A stretch of 64,000 nucleotides of DNA from Phaseolus vulgaris (GCF_000499845.2 NC_023753.2:19132477-19196476), one strand, 5' to 3'. Positions 9,681 through 21,097 are shown, counted from the stretch's first letter. Numbers and translations: made by a program. Notes: generated by a model from the letters alone, not told the origin.

Positions 9681-11532
9681 AACAGCGTCTAGCCTCAGCC
9701 TGATTCGACTTGATGGTTATTACGGTCCCCTCCATCGACGGCAGCTTCAACTTCATGTGCCTCGTTGATGGTATTGCGCCCAACCTATTGAGTGTTGGCC
9801 TCCCCAACAAAATGTTGTACGCAGAAGGGGCGTTCACCACCAAGTACTTTATCCTTTCGGTGCGGGATGTCGTTCCATCAGTGAACGTTGTCCTCAGCTC
9901 CATGTACCCCCGCACCTCTACCTGATCCCCTGCGAAGCCGTAGAGACACCCGGTATACGGCCTTAGTTGATCAGGGGACAACTGCAACTTGTTAAACGTC
10001 GGCCAGAACATGACGTCTGCCGAGCTTCCTTGATCTACGAGCACTCTGTGCACTCGTCTTCCTGCCGTGATGAGGGAAATGACCACAGGGTCGTTATCGT
10101 GCGGGACAACGTCCCGTAGGTCAGCTTTCCTGAAGACGATATCTACTTCAGGGTAATGGCTCTCGTCTACCGAGTCTACCGCCATAACCGATCGAGCGTA
10201 CCTCCTTCTCTGTGACGCGGCGCATCCCCCACCAGAGAAGCCTCCCGCGATTGTTTGCACTTCCCCGTGCACAGGGACTTCATGCTGCTGTTCTCCAGCC
10301 AGGGATCCCGATGCGCGATCACGCTGCGGCTCGCGCAGATAATCTGCCAGGAATCTGGATTTCACCAGCTCTGCCAGTTGATGTTCCAACGCCAAACAAG
10401 AGTGGAGTGTGTGGCCAAAGGCCTGGTGAAACTCACACCACTCATTCTTCTTCCTTCCAAGTACCTTATCTGTCTTCTCCAGCACTCGTAGTCTCGCTGC
10501 TACAGCAGGAAGGGCGATGAGATCCGCCAATCCCACCATGAAGTTGTATCTTGGGGGTGCATTATTCTCCCTTGCACGCCCCCTGCCCTGGTCCTTGCCT
10601 GGCGGATAGGGACGAGGTTTTCCCTGCACCCTCTTCCCCTCCTTGGCCTCATGCAACCTTGCTTGCTGCTGCGGCTTCCCTTGCCCTCCACGCGGTCTTG
10701 GTGGCGCAGCACTTCCTCTTTTCTCATAAACCTCTGTTTCTGCCACTATGTGCGCCACCGCGCATCGTCGAATCTCTGCAAAGGTGCTGGGATGGCTCCT
10801 GATGAGGGACTCACTGAAGGGACCAGGCAGCACTCCCTTCTTAAACGCGTGCACCAGCATGTCCTCATCCTTGCTGGGCAGTCTAACCACTTGTGCTCCA
10901 AAGCGGTTGAGGTAGTCCTTCAGCGACTCGCCTTGGTACTGTCGTACATCGAACAAATCGTATGACACCACTGCGGGTGCTTTGTTAACGATGTACTGCT
11001 CAGTGAAAAGCTTTGAAAACTGAGGGAAAGAAGTGATATGTCCTTCTGGTAGGCTCACGAACCATTCCATGGCGATTCCGCTTAGCGTGCTCATGAACAT
11101 TTTGCAGTACACAGCGTCTGAGCCCCCAGACAACATCATCTGGGTGTGGAACGCCGTCAGATGCGCCTCCGGATCTTCTACCCCTGTGAACGACACCTTC
11201 ACTCCCACCAGGTTGGGAGGCACCATGGTTCCCATGACTTCAGGGGAGAATGGCATGGGGAACGCTCTTGGAGGCGACGGTGGCCTCGACACCCTTTCCT
11301 CAACCGCACGTTCCTTCTGTGCCTGCAACGTCTTCCTTAGCTCTTCATTGACGCGATTCATTTTGTCGTTCCTACTTTGCGACGCAGCCAACTCCGTCTG
11401 CATCCTCTCTTGTTCAACTCTCGACGCCGCGGTGTTGTCCTGCAACGTGCGCACCATCTCCAGGACATGCGCCATTGTCACAGCTCCTTCGTCAGCAGAT
11501 GGCGCAGGTGATGGTTGTCTGTTTCTTGGCAT
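9562..11532 (-). CDS. Gag-protease of Tat element B (656 aa, open)
   Basis: This is the longest open frame in the window. It starts at 11532, 79 bp inside the primer site (MPRNRQPSPAPSADEG). A retrotransposon gag domain spans about residues 105-245 (DPEAHLTAFHTQMMLSGGSD, MSTLSGIAMEWFVSLPEG, YQGESLKDYLNRFG). A zinc-knuckle-like CEFHQAFGHTLHSC (about residue 350-365) follows; its second Cys is His relative to CCHC. The retropepsin domain has VLVDQGSSADVMFW (DQGS instead of the usual D[ST]G) and ends with NILLGRPTLNR. Gag packages the RNA and the protease matures it. The frame ends after a Gly-rich tail where C continues into RT, so a shift lies near 9600. Confidence 0.85.
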   Translation of the reverse strand: MPRNRQPSPAPSADEGAVTMAHVLEMVRTLQDNTAASRVEQERMQTELAASQSRNDKMNRVNEELRKTLQAQKERAVEERVSRPPSPPRAFPMPFSPEVMGTMVPPNLVGVKVSFTGVEDPEAHLTAFHTQMMLSGGSDAVYCKMFMSTLSGIAMEWFVSLPEGHITSFPQFSKLFTEQYIVNKAPAVVSYDLFDVRQYQGESLKDYLNRFGAQVVRLPSKDEDMLVHAFKKGVLPGPFSESLIRSHPSTFAEIRRCAVAHIVAETEVYEKRGSAAPPRPRGGQGKPQQQARLHEAKEGKRVQGKPRPYPPGKDQGRGRARENNAPPRYNFMVGLADLIALPAVAARLRVLEKTDKVLGRKKNEWCEFHQAFGHTLHSCLALEHQLAELVKSRFLADYLREPQRDRASGSLAGEQQHEVPVHGEVQTIAGGFSGGGCAASQRRRYARSVMAVDSVDESHYPEVDIVFRKADLRDVVPHDNDPVVISLITAGRRVHRVLVDQGSSADVMFWPTFNKLQLSPDQLRPYTGCLYGFAGDQVEVRGYMELRTTFTDGTTSRTERIKYLVVNAPSAYNILLGRPTLNRLGAIPSTRHMKLKLPSMEGTVITIKSNQAEARRCYENSLKQKRSVCHVTTTPPPGVREEEGERYGGGLPGSSG

Positions 11533-11610
11533 CTTTCCCTAGCAAAGAACTTGGCAAAACTTTGGTAAGCTTCAAAAACTGTGGTGTATATGGGACCACG
11601 ATTCACTCGT

Positions 11611-11628
11611 GCCCCACGGTGGGCGCCA
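11611..11628 (-). promoter_or_regulatory. Primer binding site of element B
   Basis: Read on the minus strand, TGGCGCCCACCGTGGGGC lies 2 bp inside the 5' LTR. Elements C (61970-61987) and I (31035-31052) have the same 18 bases. This primer type is common in Tat-lineage elements; I have not identified the tRNA. Confidence 0.85.
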
Positions 11629-11630
11629 AA

Positions 11631-12790
11631 TGATCCTGCCGACAACTCGAGAGTGGAGGAATCGCTTCGTAGCACTCTCTACCCCGTCTACGCGACTGTG
11701 TTATCTGCAAAATCACCCTCAGAACCTTCTCTAGGATCTCCAAACGCGACCTGCAAAACACACAGACGGCGCCTCTAGCGGCCGTTTGCACTCCGACGAT
11801 CAAGTTAGATCACGGAACCACCAATGAGAAAAACTAGTAGTGTGTGTATGAACTCTTCCTCTCTCTCTTTTTCTCTCTTCCTGATTCTCTTTTATGCCTC
11901 TCTCTGTATCTGGGCCTAACAGAATTCTGTTATGCCCCTCTGGCATGTGTCAGAACCCTGTTATGCTTTCTGAGACAACGTACCTCCAGAATCAGTAGAA
12001 TGTGAGTGTCTGTGCGTGTCCGCGCGTCTCTGCGCTTGGCTGCGCTTGTCTGTACCGTTAGCGGTACGGAGTGCACCTTTATCTGGACCGCGCCCTTCTC
12101 AGATGATGACACGTGGAGGCATGCGACTCACATCTGACCATACACGTGTCACTACTTGAAAGGCTCTAGCGCTTCTCTTTGTGTGCTAAGTTATTCCCTT
12201 GCGGAGTAACTTAGCATATTTCTTCCCTCTGGGTAAATCGCGTACTCTTAGGAGAACGCCAGGTGTGGCTGGTCTAGGCACACTCACCAAGCGTTGCTCT
12301 CTGCGTAAACGGCTTACCCTTCACGGTGTCACGCACGTAATGGGTTGAGGGAATAACCAATCACTGACCGGTTTGCTAGCTCCCTCAGGCCACTCTTGTG
12401 CCCGATTCCCTGAGATGTGCTCATGCGAGGTCCATGCGTAACGCTCTCGCTGGGAGCCTCAGTCCCAGTTTAACTGCGTGTAACACGGGACCCCGATGAC
12501 CATGCACCCGATGACTGATCAGTGCTCTATTGCTTCTCGAGTTCTGCCCCCAGGCGTTCATCTGGGAACTGGTCTGTTGGTGGCTACTTGGTTACTGACC
12601 ATCGATCACCGTTCTGGGTGATCTGTCCCCTGACCTCTCTGCCGCTTGATCTGTCGGTGGTCACTTGGTTAGTGACAACCGATCACGTTCACCCCGATCT
12701 ATCTGTTACCTGGTCCACGTGTCACCCTGCGAGTGGTCCACGTGGTTATCTTCTGCTGACGTCATCGACTACCGATGACCGAGCAGATCA
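11631..12790 (-). mobile_element. 5' LTR of element B (1160 bp)
   Basis: On the plus strand it starts TGATCCTGCCGACAAC and ends GACCGAGCAGATCA. It is colinear with the C LTRs (50836-51891, 61990-63046) but clearly more diverged than they are from each other. The shared Tat U5 block lies at about 11768-11806. It is flanked on the right by CTTTG (12791-12795). Confidence 0.9.
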
Positions 12791-12795
12791 CTTTG

Positions 12796-13257
12796 CAACT
12801 TAAATTTTGTTAATTACTTCTTTAATTACGTAATTAGACGGTGAGTGTGTCTTCAAGGGCTCCAAGTGTCCAAGAAGCCTCACCTAGGGTCGACTAGTTT
12901 AAGAACTATCTAGCCTAGTTTTTTGTTAATTGCTTTAATTGGATCTTTTTGCCTTAATTAGCTACGCTTATCAAACTGTTTTGTATTGTTTAAAGTTTTG
13001 TTAATTTTGCTTGGTTGATTAGATAGTTTGCATTGTTTTCTTGCATTAAAAATTTGATTTCTCCAACTTAATTGTGTTTTAAGTGGTTTAGCAAGAGAAA
13101 GATTTGGGTGAAGACATTGAGGGATAGTTTTTGGCTAAGGCAAGACTTGGTATTTAAGTAGTCCATTGTGACTCACCTCTCTTACCTGGAAAACTGCCTT
13201 CTTTAACTTCCCTAATTTTTCTCAAAGTAAAACATTTCTAGACACAAAGCTCTAGTC
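12796..13257 (+). other. Untranslated leader of element D
   Basis: AT-rich sequence colinear with the leader of F (minus strand, about 39325-39790). Both share GGTGAGTGTGTCTT and CAAGAAGCCTCACC. It contains no ORF of note. The leader of F is about 1.75 kb long, so most of D's leader lies on the other side of B. Confidence 0.75.
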
Positions 13258-13922
13258 ATGTCTTCTCATTCTTCAAAGTCTATGGAAAGTGATATGAAAT
13301 CCATCAAATCCCTTTTGAAACAACTTTCCAAAGATATTCAATCAATTTCATCTAAACAATTGGAGAATGAGGCCAAAACTAATAAATTGACTAAAGCAAA
13401 GGATGAGAAGTCTCAAATTTCAAAAAAATTACATTCTCATGCATATAGCTCTCAAGTTTATGATTCTTTTGGGAAGAAAGTCTTGGGATAAATGAACCAC
13501 CCCCTAGGAGAGCTAGAAAAGAGAGACAATAAGACCTTAAGGAGGTTAAGGTAGAGCTACCTCATTTATATGGAAAAGAAGATGTAGAAACATATCTATA
13601 TTGGGAGATGAGGGTAGAGCAATTGTTTGCTTACAACCATGTGAGTGAAGAAAAGAAAGTGCCCTTAGCTACCTTAAGTTTTCAATGTGATGCTATGTAT
13701 TGGTGGAATGCCCTAAAAAGAGAGAGACATCTCCACAAGGACCCTCCCATTACATCTTGGAATGACTTTAGGGGAGCCTTGAGATGTCGCCATATTCCCT
13801 CACATTACAATAGGAAGTTGATGGACAAACTCCAAAGACTTCATCAAAAAGATACGAGTGTAGAAGAATATTGGCAAAAGATGATATCATATATTGAGAG
13901 GGCAAGGATTAACGAGGACAAC
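13258..13922 (+). pseudogene. Gag of element D, N-terminal part
   Basis: It starts MSSHSSKSMESDMKSIKSLL, parallel to MSSHSLHSSENDREFIKSLL in F, with a Lys-rich predicted helix. A stop at about 13489 and a frame change are followed, from about 13600, by the gag core (VEQLFAYNHVSEEKKVPLAT, YWWNALKRERHLHKDPP). The frame stops where the solo LTR enters at 13923. The rest of gag resumes after 15144. Gag forms the virus-like particle; this copy is disabled by the shift, the stop and the insertion. Confidence 0.8.
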
Positions 13923-15139
13923 TGTACCGTCCCGTACCCGGACGTTGACAAAGTCAAGGTCAAAGTCAGCGTCAAGGTCAAAGTCAACATAAGGCGTCAC
14001 CTAGGTGAGGCGACGCCAAGTGCAGGCATCACCAAGGCGAGGCGTCGCCAAGAGGAAGCGTCGCCCAGATAAGACGTTGCCTAGAGAAGGCATCGCCAAG
14101 TCAAGGCGTCGCCAAGGTAGGGCGTCGCCAAGGTAAAATGTCACCAGAGCAAGGCATCCACAGTGTCGCTCCCCGATACCCATGGGTAGGAAAGACCATG
14201 GAGGGAGTGACGCCCTGGGAAGGCCTCAAACCCCGATAACCCGGGGTAGCAATAAAGGGAAGAGAAAGGTGGCTTCAAGGCCATAGTACTAGTGCCAGTG
14301 GAGAGCAATCTGACTCGCGAAGTGCCCAGGTCACCCCAGAGAGGCCCTTGGGATAGATACGACTCATGAGGAGGGTCACGCCCAGGGTAGCCAGGTGCGG
14401 GGTACGAGAGGAAGCTAGATACGCTCTCAAAGCGAGTGACTAGATGTTTGGGGGCATGAGCTGGCACCCAAAAAAGTCACCCGTCGCGCCAGATGCACTC
14501 CAAGGAAGGAGGACTCACACGACGAAATACCCCCAAGTTGGGTCGCGGTGCTGTGAGGCCCTCCACGTGTAATAGCAGCCAAGTCAGAACAGCAACATCC
14601 ATTTGTCAGGTATAAGGTAATTAAAGCTATTTGAAGGTAATTAAAGTTTACGTTTCGAGTGTTTTAAGGTACTTTAAATGCTTCAGGCGGTTTAAACGTC
14701 TTAAAGGCGCTGAACGTTTCATAATTAAATGCCCTTTAAGACGCTTTAAATGCTAGAGGCGTTTAAATAGAACCTTGGATGCTGGAAACGGGGTTGGTTC
14801 GAACTTTTGGCAAATTTTCCCAGAATACACTCTAGTTGCTTGCTCGAGTCTTGAGGCTACGCACAAGGGACTAGAGAAAGGTTGTTTGCCAGAAGGAGAA
14901 AAGATACACAATACACAGTTTCGTTTACCACCTTTAGAGTGCCATTCACGGTGCTCCGATACGGAGGTGCAGAGTTTTTGGTGTTTCTTGCTAGCTGACT
15001 TGAGCTTCGGAGTGCAAACGGCCGCTAAGGCGCTCTTTTGTCCTTCTTTGCAGGTATCCACAGGTAGCCAAAGGAAAGGTGTCCCTAGCTGACGGGAAAG
15101 GTTGCGCACAAAGACGTCCCAGGTCAATCGGCCGGAACA
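13923..15139 (+). mobile_element. Solo Tat LTR in gag of D, TSD ACAAC
   Basis: It begins TGTACCGTCCCG and ends TCGGCCGGAACA, 1217 bp, the same family as LTR A. Direct repeats ACAAC (13918-13922 and 15140-15144) flank it. No internal region is present, so it arose by LTR-LTR recombination. It has a degraded minisatellite (about 13990-14155) and the Tat U5 block at 14997-15034. Confidence 0.93.
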
Positions 15140-15960
15140 ACAACCATACCACCATAGCTAGGTTTCTAAGTGGTCTCAAACTTGAGATAAGAAACAAAGT
15201 TGAACTTTTACCTTATAGAGATTTAAATGACTTGATTATACTTAGCATTAAAGTTGAAAAACAAATTTTGATAAAACAATCAAGTCAAAACCAAAGTTCA
15301 TACTATGTATCTTATGACAAGGATGAGTTCCATAGAGGGGAAGAACATATACAAGAACCATCTCTAGAACTTTCCCAAAACCTAACAAAGCATATCTCTC
15401 ACACTCAAGCTAGAGAAATTCCATGTTTAGAATACCTTGGCAATGATCAATTAGCATCTCAATGCTCCAATGAAAGATCTATGTTCTTAAGGGACAAAGA
15501 TGAGAATAGTAGCCAAGAAAAAGAAGTTAGTGAGAGTGATGAAAATGTAAAAATAGAAAAGAAAGAGAACCTTGTGAAACAAAAGGCGTGGGAGAAGAAT
15601 GTTCCTTCCCACAAGGTCATTCAACTAGGCAAGCACATTGAAAATACCCTAGAAAACATGTTTCTTGTTGAACAACCTAGCTTTACCTCTTGTAAAGGAA
15701 CACTTGCAAGCATGAGCAAAAAAGAAGAGTCTTTAAAAGAAGCTTCCATAGATACAGATAAAGTAGATTATTTCTCAAATGTGCTAGGATATCACCAAGT
15801 GAATGTCAAGTTATCTATAAGCATCTACAAAAACAAATTTTTATGTGAAGTAGTGCCTAAAGAAAGTTGTCATGTCTTATTGAGACAACCATTGCAAAGT
15901 GTACAAATTCTCATAAACAATGGTTGTAACAACGAGACTATCTTTACACATAAGAGAAAA
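15140..15960 (+). pseudogene. Gag C-terminus and protease remnant of element D
   Basis: It continues gag with RFLSGLKLEIRNKVELLPYR (compare RFLSGFNLEIRDRVELLPYR in F). A Lys/Glu-rich region and a damaged zinc knuckle follow: F has CFKCFGRGHIAAQC, while D reads CLEYLGNDQLASQC and has lost the second Cys and the His. The protease-like part (FLCEVVPKESCHVLLRQP) follows. At about 15960 the reading switches without a gap from TIFTHKRKS to integrase sequence, so the whole RT and RNase H are gone. Confidence 0.8.
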
Positions 15961-16854
15961 AGTCTTCATGAAGGAGAACTCATGGGCCAAATTAGAGTTG
16001 ATAAAACTCTAGAGCTTTTAAAAGGAAACTTTTGTCACCCATGAGAAAAGAGGTTCAAAGACATTACCTTAGGTACAATTCTTGTTTTCAAACTACACCT
16101 AAGGCAATGTCTCAAGAACTCTATACTCCTTCACCTTTTGTAAATGATCATTGGGAAGACACAAACTTCATATTAGAGCTTCCTAGGACAACAAAAGGTT
16201 TTGATTCGATTTTCAAGGATAAACTCTTCTCTAGAGAAGTGCTACATCTTCATGGTTTATCCTCAAGCATAGTGTTGGATAGAGCTCCAAATTTCGCAAA
16301 CCATGATTTGAGGATTCTCTTTGGAAAACTTGCAACTAAGTTGTACACTTTAAATTCTTATCATCCTCAAAGGCATGGTCAAAATACATTTGAAAATCTA
16401 GCTCTTTCTACTATGCCTAGAATAATCATAAAGAACAAACACAACTCTAGAGATGAGCATACATACCTAAAGTAGTTCACAAAACTACTTGTATTTCTAC
16501 TTTTGAGGTCATATGTGGGCTAAATCATCTTTCTCCTTTTAAGTTGTTACCATCTCATTTATGCCTAAAGAGAAAGTAACCACAAATGAACATTTCAAAA
16601 TGCATAAGATGATTAGAGAACACGTACAACAATCAAAAGAGAAACATTGTCCAAAGTTGCCAAAACCAAAAGAAAAACAAAAATGGCAACATAGTAAAAT
16701 TGATTTTCAAACTAACACCTATGCTTTATTTGATGATTTCTATAGGTGGACGTTTGATCCAGGAGGACAAGCTTTGGCGAAACAAGAGGCTGCTATTCGA
16801 GATCAAGTCTGTAGATCTGAGGATAGATCTTCTCAAGAAGGAGGAGATGATTGA
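15961..16854 (+). pseudogene. Integrase fragments of element D
   Basis: LHEGELMGQIRVDKTLELLK corresponds to the HHCC region of F (SHEGDLMCHFGVDKTLELLK); the first zinc-binding His is kept but the next one (CHFG in F) is Gln here. Then come a shifted MRKEVQRH.., LGLPRTxxGFDSIF-like and VLHLHGLSSSI blocks with stops, and a piece of the C-terminal domain (16561-16720). From about 16745 to 16855 the frame (GRLIQEDKLWRNKRLLFEIK) is not recognisable as integrase and may be foreign. No part is functional. Confidence 0.7.
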
Positions 16855-16934
16855 CACCATCCTGCCACATCCATCCCCCTAGTTGAAGAAAAAGCGTTGG
16901 ATTTGAGGACAAATCCTTTTCAAGAGGGAGGGGA

Positions 16935-17676
16935 TGATGGAAGAGGGCCAAGCACAACCTCATATAAAAAGACAAGAGCCAAGACGTGAGCATCCAAAGC
17001 CAAACCAAGAGCGTCTAAGCCAAAGGAAGGAGCGTCTAGGCCAAAGTGAAGAGCGTCTAGCACAAGGTGGAGAGCGTCTAAAGAGAGAGCGTCTAGAAGG
17101 AAGGGTAGACCGTCTAGGACCTATTACTAGGTCCATGACCAAGCTACGGATGTGAGACTTGGGCCAAGCTATGGATGGGAGAAGAAGCAACTTGTATATG
17201 CTACATGAAGGCCCATTAAGGATAGCTTAGTATTAGTTGTGGTGTAAATAGCATAAACTTGATTCCATGAGACTTGACCTAGATTTGCTAAAGATTTGGT
17301 CACTTTCTAGAAGGATTCTCCACATGGCCATGTGCTCCATGTGATGTAAATTTGCATTTCATTTTGATTAGCATTAGGGTTGCATTATGATCCTCCTTAG
17401 CCTATAAAAGGAGGAACCTACACCTTGTATTTTGAAGATTGAATAGAGTATTGTTATGCTGCCAATTTAGTGCCATACATTACTCCTTGCCTAGCTTCTA
17501 GGTTTTAATCTTCATTTCACCACCTTCAAAGGGGCTGGCCGAACCTCCCCATTTCCACACTCTTCATGCACCTTCAAGGTCACCACACCTCCTAGGAGGA
17601 CCTTGTTCATCTCTTCCATTAAGCTTCCGCACCATCTTTCACAAACATCCAAGAAGAGCTCATAGGAAATCCATCA
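16935..17676 (+). mobile_element. 3' LTR of element D (742 bp)
   Basis: It follows a polypurine tract (16919-16934) and runs from TGATGGAAGAGG to AATCCATCA, matching the F LTR ends. A TATA box (CCTATAAAAGG) is at 17401-17411. Near its start a run of AGAGCGTCTAGGCCAAAG-type repeats (about 17005-17110) encodes a repetitive peptide (ERLSQRKERLGQSEERL) ending GPITRSMTK. The latter matches GPTTRAMAK at the same place in F, so pol-linked coding sequence runs into the LTR in this family. Confidence 0.85.
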
Positions 17677-20600
17677 CCTGCTATATCCCGACTTTTGTAC
17701 ATAGCTTGCCCAGCTGCTGGCTTGCGAACTGTGTACCGTTGTCAGAGGCAAGGCGCCTCGGCACGCCAAAGCGAAATACTCTATTCTTCCACACGAAGTG
17801 CTATACCTTGTGGGCTGTAATCTATGCTATCGGCTCAGCCTCGATCCACTTCGTGAAGTATTCGATGGCCACTACCAGATACTTCATCTTCCTTATCGCT
17901 AAAGGGAAGGGCCTTAAAATGTCGATTCCCCACATGTGAAAAGGCCACGGGCTGTAAATCGACCTCAGCTCTTTTGGAGGCGCCTTATGCCAATCAGCGT
18001 GCTGTTGACACTGCTTACACCGCTGGGCGTGCCTTATGCAATCTTCTCTTATTGTAGGCCAATAATACCCCGCACGGACCACCTTCGACGCCAAAGAGCG
18101 TTCTCCCACATGGCTACTGCAAATCCCCTCATGGAGATCTGCCATTATACGTGTACACTGCTATCCACTCACACACACCAGGATTGGGTGAGTGAAACCG
18201 TGCCTGAACAGCTCCCCATCCAGAAGGGTGTACTTGGCAGAATTTCTTTTTATCTTCTTGCCCTCCTCGGGCTCTAATGGGAGTATCCCATCAGCCAGGT
18301 AGCGCCTATAGGGCGTCATCCATGTGTCCCCTTCTTCAACCACGCATACCTGCATAGGATCCCCCTCTCCCACCGAGATCGGATAAGCACTTACACTGGG
18401 TGTCCTCAGCGTTTCCTGAGTCAATGACCGGTGACTCCTTGCCTTTCACCTATCCATGTTGATCTGATGGACGCCCACCATGTTATCAACGACAAACGTC
18501 CTTGGTGTTTAGAGGGTTTCCTGTATCACCGTCCTCTGCCTTCCCCCCTTGCCCGAACTGGCCAACTTGGCGAGTAGGTCAGCACGGGCATTCTGCTCCC
18601 TTGGGACGTGCACCAGCTCAAACACCGCGAACGCCTTCCTCAAGACTTGGACGTACCCCAGGTACGCGGCCATCTGTGGGTCCTAGGCCTGGTACTCCCC
18701 GGTGACTTGACCCGTAACTAGCTGGGAATCGCTCTTTACCAGCAGACTGTGTGCTCCCATCTCCTTGGCTAAGAGCATTCCAGCTATGAGGGATTCATAT
18801 TCTGCCTGGTTGTTGCTTGCCTTGAAAGCAAACCTCAGGGCCTGCTCGATCAACAGCCCGTTCGGCCCTTCCAAGATTACACCGGCTCCACTCCCCTGCT
18901 GATTGGAGGACCCATCTACCAGGAGCATCCATCTAAAGCTGACCTCCTCTTCTGGCTGTGTGCCTCCTGGGAGAGCTCTACAACAAAATCTGCGTACACC
19001 TGACCTTTGATGGGGCGTCGGGGCTCATACTGAACGTCGAACTCCGAGAGCTCCACCGCCCAATGCACCATTCTCCGCGTCACATCTGGCTTCTGCAGCA
19101 CCTTCTGGATAGGTAAGTCCGTCATTACCACTACCGTAAAGCTCTGAAAGTATTGACGAAGCCTCCTGGCCGAGAACACCACAACCAGGGTTGCCTTCTC
19201 TAGGGTCTGATACCTCATCTCTGGCCCTTCCAGTACCTTGCTCACAAAGTAAACTGGTCTTTGCGTCTGGTCCTATTCCTGAACGAGGACTGAGCTGATC
19301 ACCCGCTTCGTCACGGAAAAATACAACCGGAGCGGCACGCCCAGCTGTGGCTTGCACAACATGGGAGGATCGGCCAAATACTCCTTTAACTTGAGGAAGG
19401 CCTCCTCACACTCTGCGGTCCACACGAACCGGCTGTTTCTCCTCAAACATTGGAAATAAGGGTGGCCCTTGTTCCCTCCAGAGCATACAAATTTGGACAG
19501 GGCAGCCATCCCCCCCGTTAGCTGCTACACCTCCTTTACCGAGGCAGGGCTCCTCATGGCAAGAATCGTCGCACACTTTTCTGTGTTTGCCTCTATCCCA
19601 CGCTCGGTGAGCAGGAAACCCAAAAACTTCCCCGCCTCGACCCCGAACACACACTTTTTGGGGTTTAACTTCAAGCGGTACTTCGCTATTGTAGCAAATA
19701 GCTCTTCCAGATCAGCTACGTATTGGCCCCTCTCCTGCGAGGTCACCACCATATCATCTACATAGGCGTGGACGTTTCTTCCTAACATGGGTGCAAGAAC
19801 CCTATCCATCAGCCTCTGGTAGGTGGCTCCTGCATTCTTCAGACCAAACGGCATCACTGTATAACAATAACAGGACGTCTCGGTCATAAACGTTGTTTTA
19901 CACTCGTCTTTGGGATGCATCTTGATTTGATTATACCCTGAGAACGCGTCCAGGAAACTGAGCATCCTACAACCCGAGGCGTTGTCCACCATGGTGTCAA
20001 TACTAGGTAGGGGGTATGAGTCCTTAGGGCACGCCTTGTTCAGGTCAATGAAGTCTACGCACATCCTCCACTTCCCATTGGCCTTCTTTACTAAGACCAC
20101 GTTCGCCAACCACTCAGGGTATTGAATTTTCTTGACATGGCCAGCGTCCAACAACTTCTTCGTCTCTTCCTGGACGACCAGACGCCTCTCTTCATTGAGC
20201 TTCCTTCTTCTCTGGCATGGCACAAGAAGTCCGGGTCTATTCCTAGCGTGTCTGAGGCGGACCATGTGAAAGTGTCTAGATGACGCGCTATCACCCCAGC
20301 CACCTGGTCTTGCTCCGCTTGGTCCAATGACTTACCTAGTTTAAACGGGTCGCCTCTCCCGAGCGCTTTCCGCACGAGCAACTCCTGCGCAATCATCTTT
20401 AATAGGAGGGCGCTCCACCACCATGAACACCCCCTCTTGGCTTTGAGACTGTTCTCGTAGCATCTCTTAGCCTCCTATTGGTCGGACTTGATCACTATCA
20501 CCTTCCCACTCAGGTCTAGCAACTTCATCTTCATGTGGTGTATCGACGCCATCGCCCTTAACCTGTTCAGAGTTGGTCTTCGAACAAGACATTATAGGAC

Positions 20601-21097
20601 GAGTGTGCATTAACCACTAAGTACCTTATATTCTCTGTGCGGGAGGCGGAGCCATCTGTAAAGGTGGTCCTCATCTCCAAATACCCCCGCACTTCCACCT
20701 GATCTCCAACAAACCCCTACAAACACCCTGTGTAAGATCTGAGCTGGTCAGGAGACAATTGCAACTTGTTGAAGGTGGACCAGAACATTACATCCGCTGC
20801 ACTGCTCTGGTCCACTAACACCCTGTGCACCTTCCTCCATGTGGTCACCACCGAAATCACCACAGGGTCATTATCATGTGGAATGACGTCACGAAGGTCT
20901 GCCTTTGTGAAACCAAGGTCAACGTCGAGCACGTCATCCACCACTTGTGCTCCTACCGACATCACCGAACGTGTGTACCTCTTGCGCTGAGAGGCAGTAT
21001 ACCCTCCTCCTAAGAATCCACCTGAGATCGTATGGATCTCCCCATGTACAGGCATCCCATGCCCTTGATCTTCTCCTAATGTTGCTGGGGTCCCAGT
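17677..21097 (-). pseudogene. Element G: protease to integrase part of a minus-strand Tat element
   Basis: From right to left: a protease (VLVDQSSAADVMFW, about 20717-21090), a linker, RT (CVDFIDLNKACPKDSYPLP, SFLDAFSGYNQIKM, catalytic YVDDMVV; 19525-20265), RNase H (about 18683-19245) and the HHCC/DDE part of integrase (HEGICSSHVG, CKQCQQHADWH, GIDILRPFPLA; 17822-18145). There are many stops and frameshifts; it is the most decayed Tat copy here. Its left end is cut by D inside integrase and its right end by the copia LTR at 21098. Gag and LTRs are not in the window. Family and domain order match C. Confidence 0.85.

Larger units (their letters stand above)
3213..12790 (-). mobile_element. 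Element B: minus-strand Tat-type Ty3/gypsy retrotransposon, 3' end cut by element A
   Basis: Same family as complete element C. From right to left it holds a 5' LTR (11631-12790), primer site (11611-11628), gag-protease, RT, an RNase H/integrase remnant, a noncoding spacer and a convergent plus-strand aORF (3510-6544). Element A sits in the DNA upstream of the aORF, so B's 3' LTR is outside the window. B is inserted in the leader of chromovirus D. The base run CTTTG at 12791-12795 is the expected TSD half, and sequence colinear with the leader of F resumes there. Frameshifts and loss of the integrase core make it non-autonomous. Confidence 0.9.
12791..17676 (+). mobile_element. Element D: plus-strand chromovirus-type Ty3/gypsy, internally deleted
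   Basis: Same family as full-length F. Present are the 3' part of the leader, a broken gag with a nested solo LTR (13923-15139), a protease remnant, integrase fragments, a polypurine tract (16919-16934) and the 3' LTR (16935-17676). RT and RNase H are missing. The 5' LTR lies beyond B, outside the window. It inserted in the integrase of Tat element G, where homology to C resumes at 17677; the TSD half is CCTGC (17677-17681). Confidence 0.85.
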
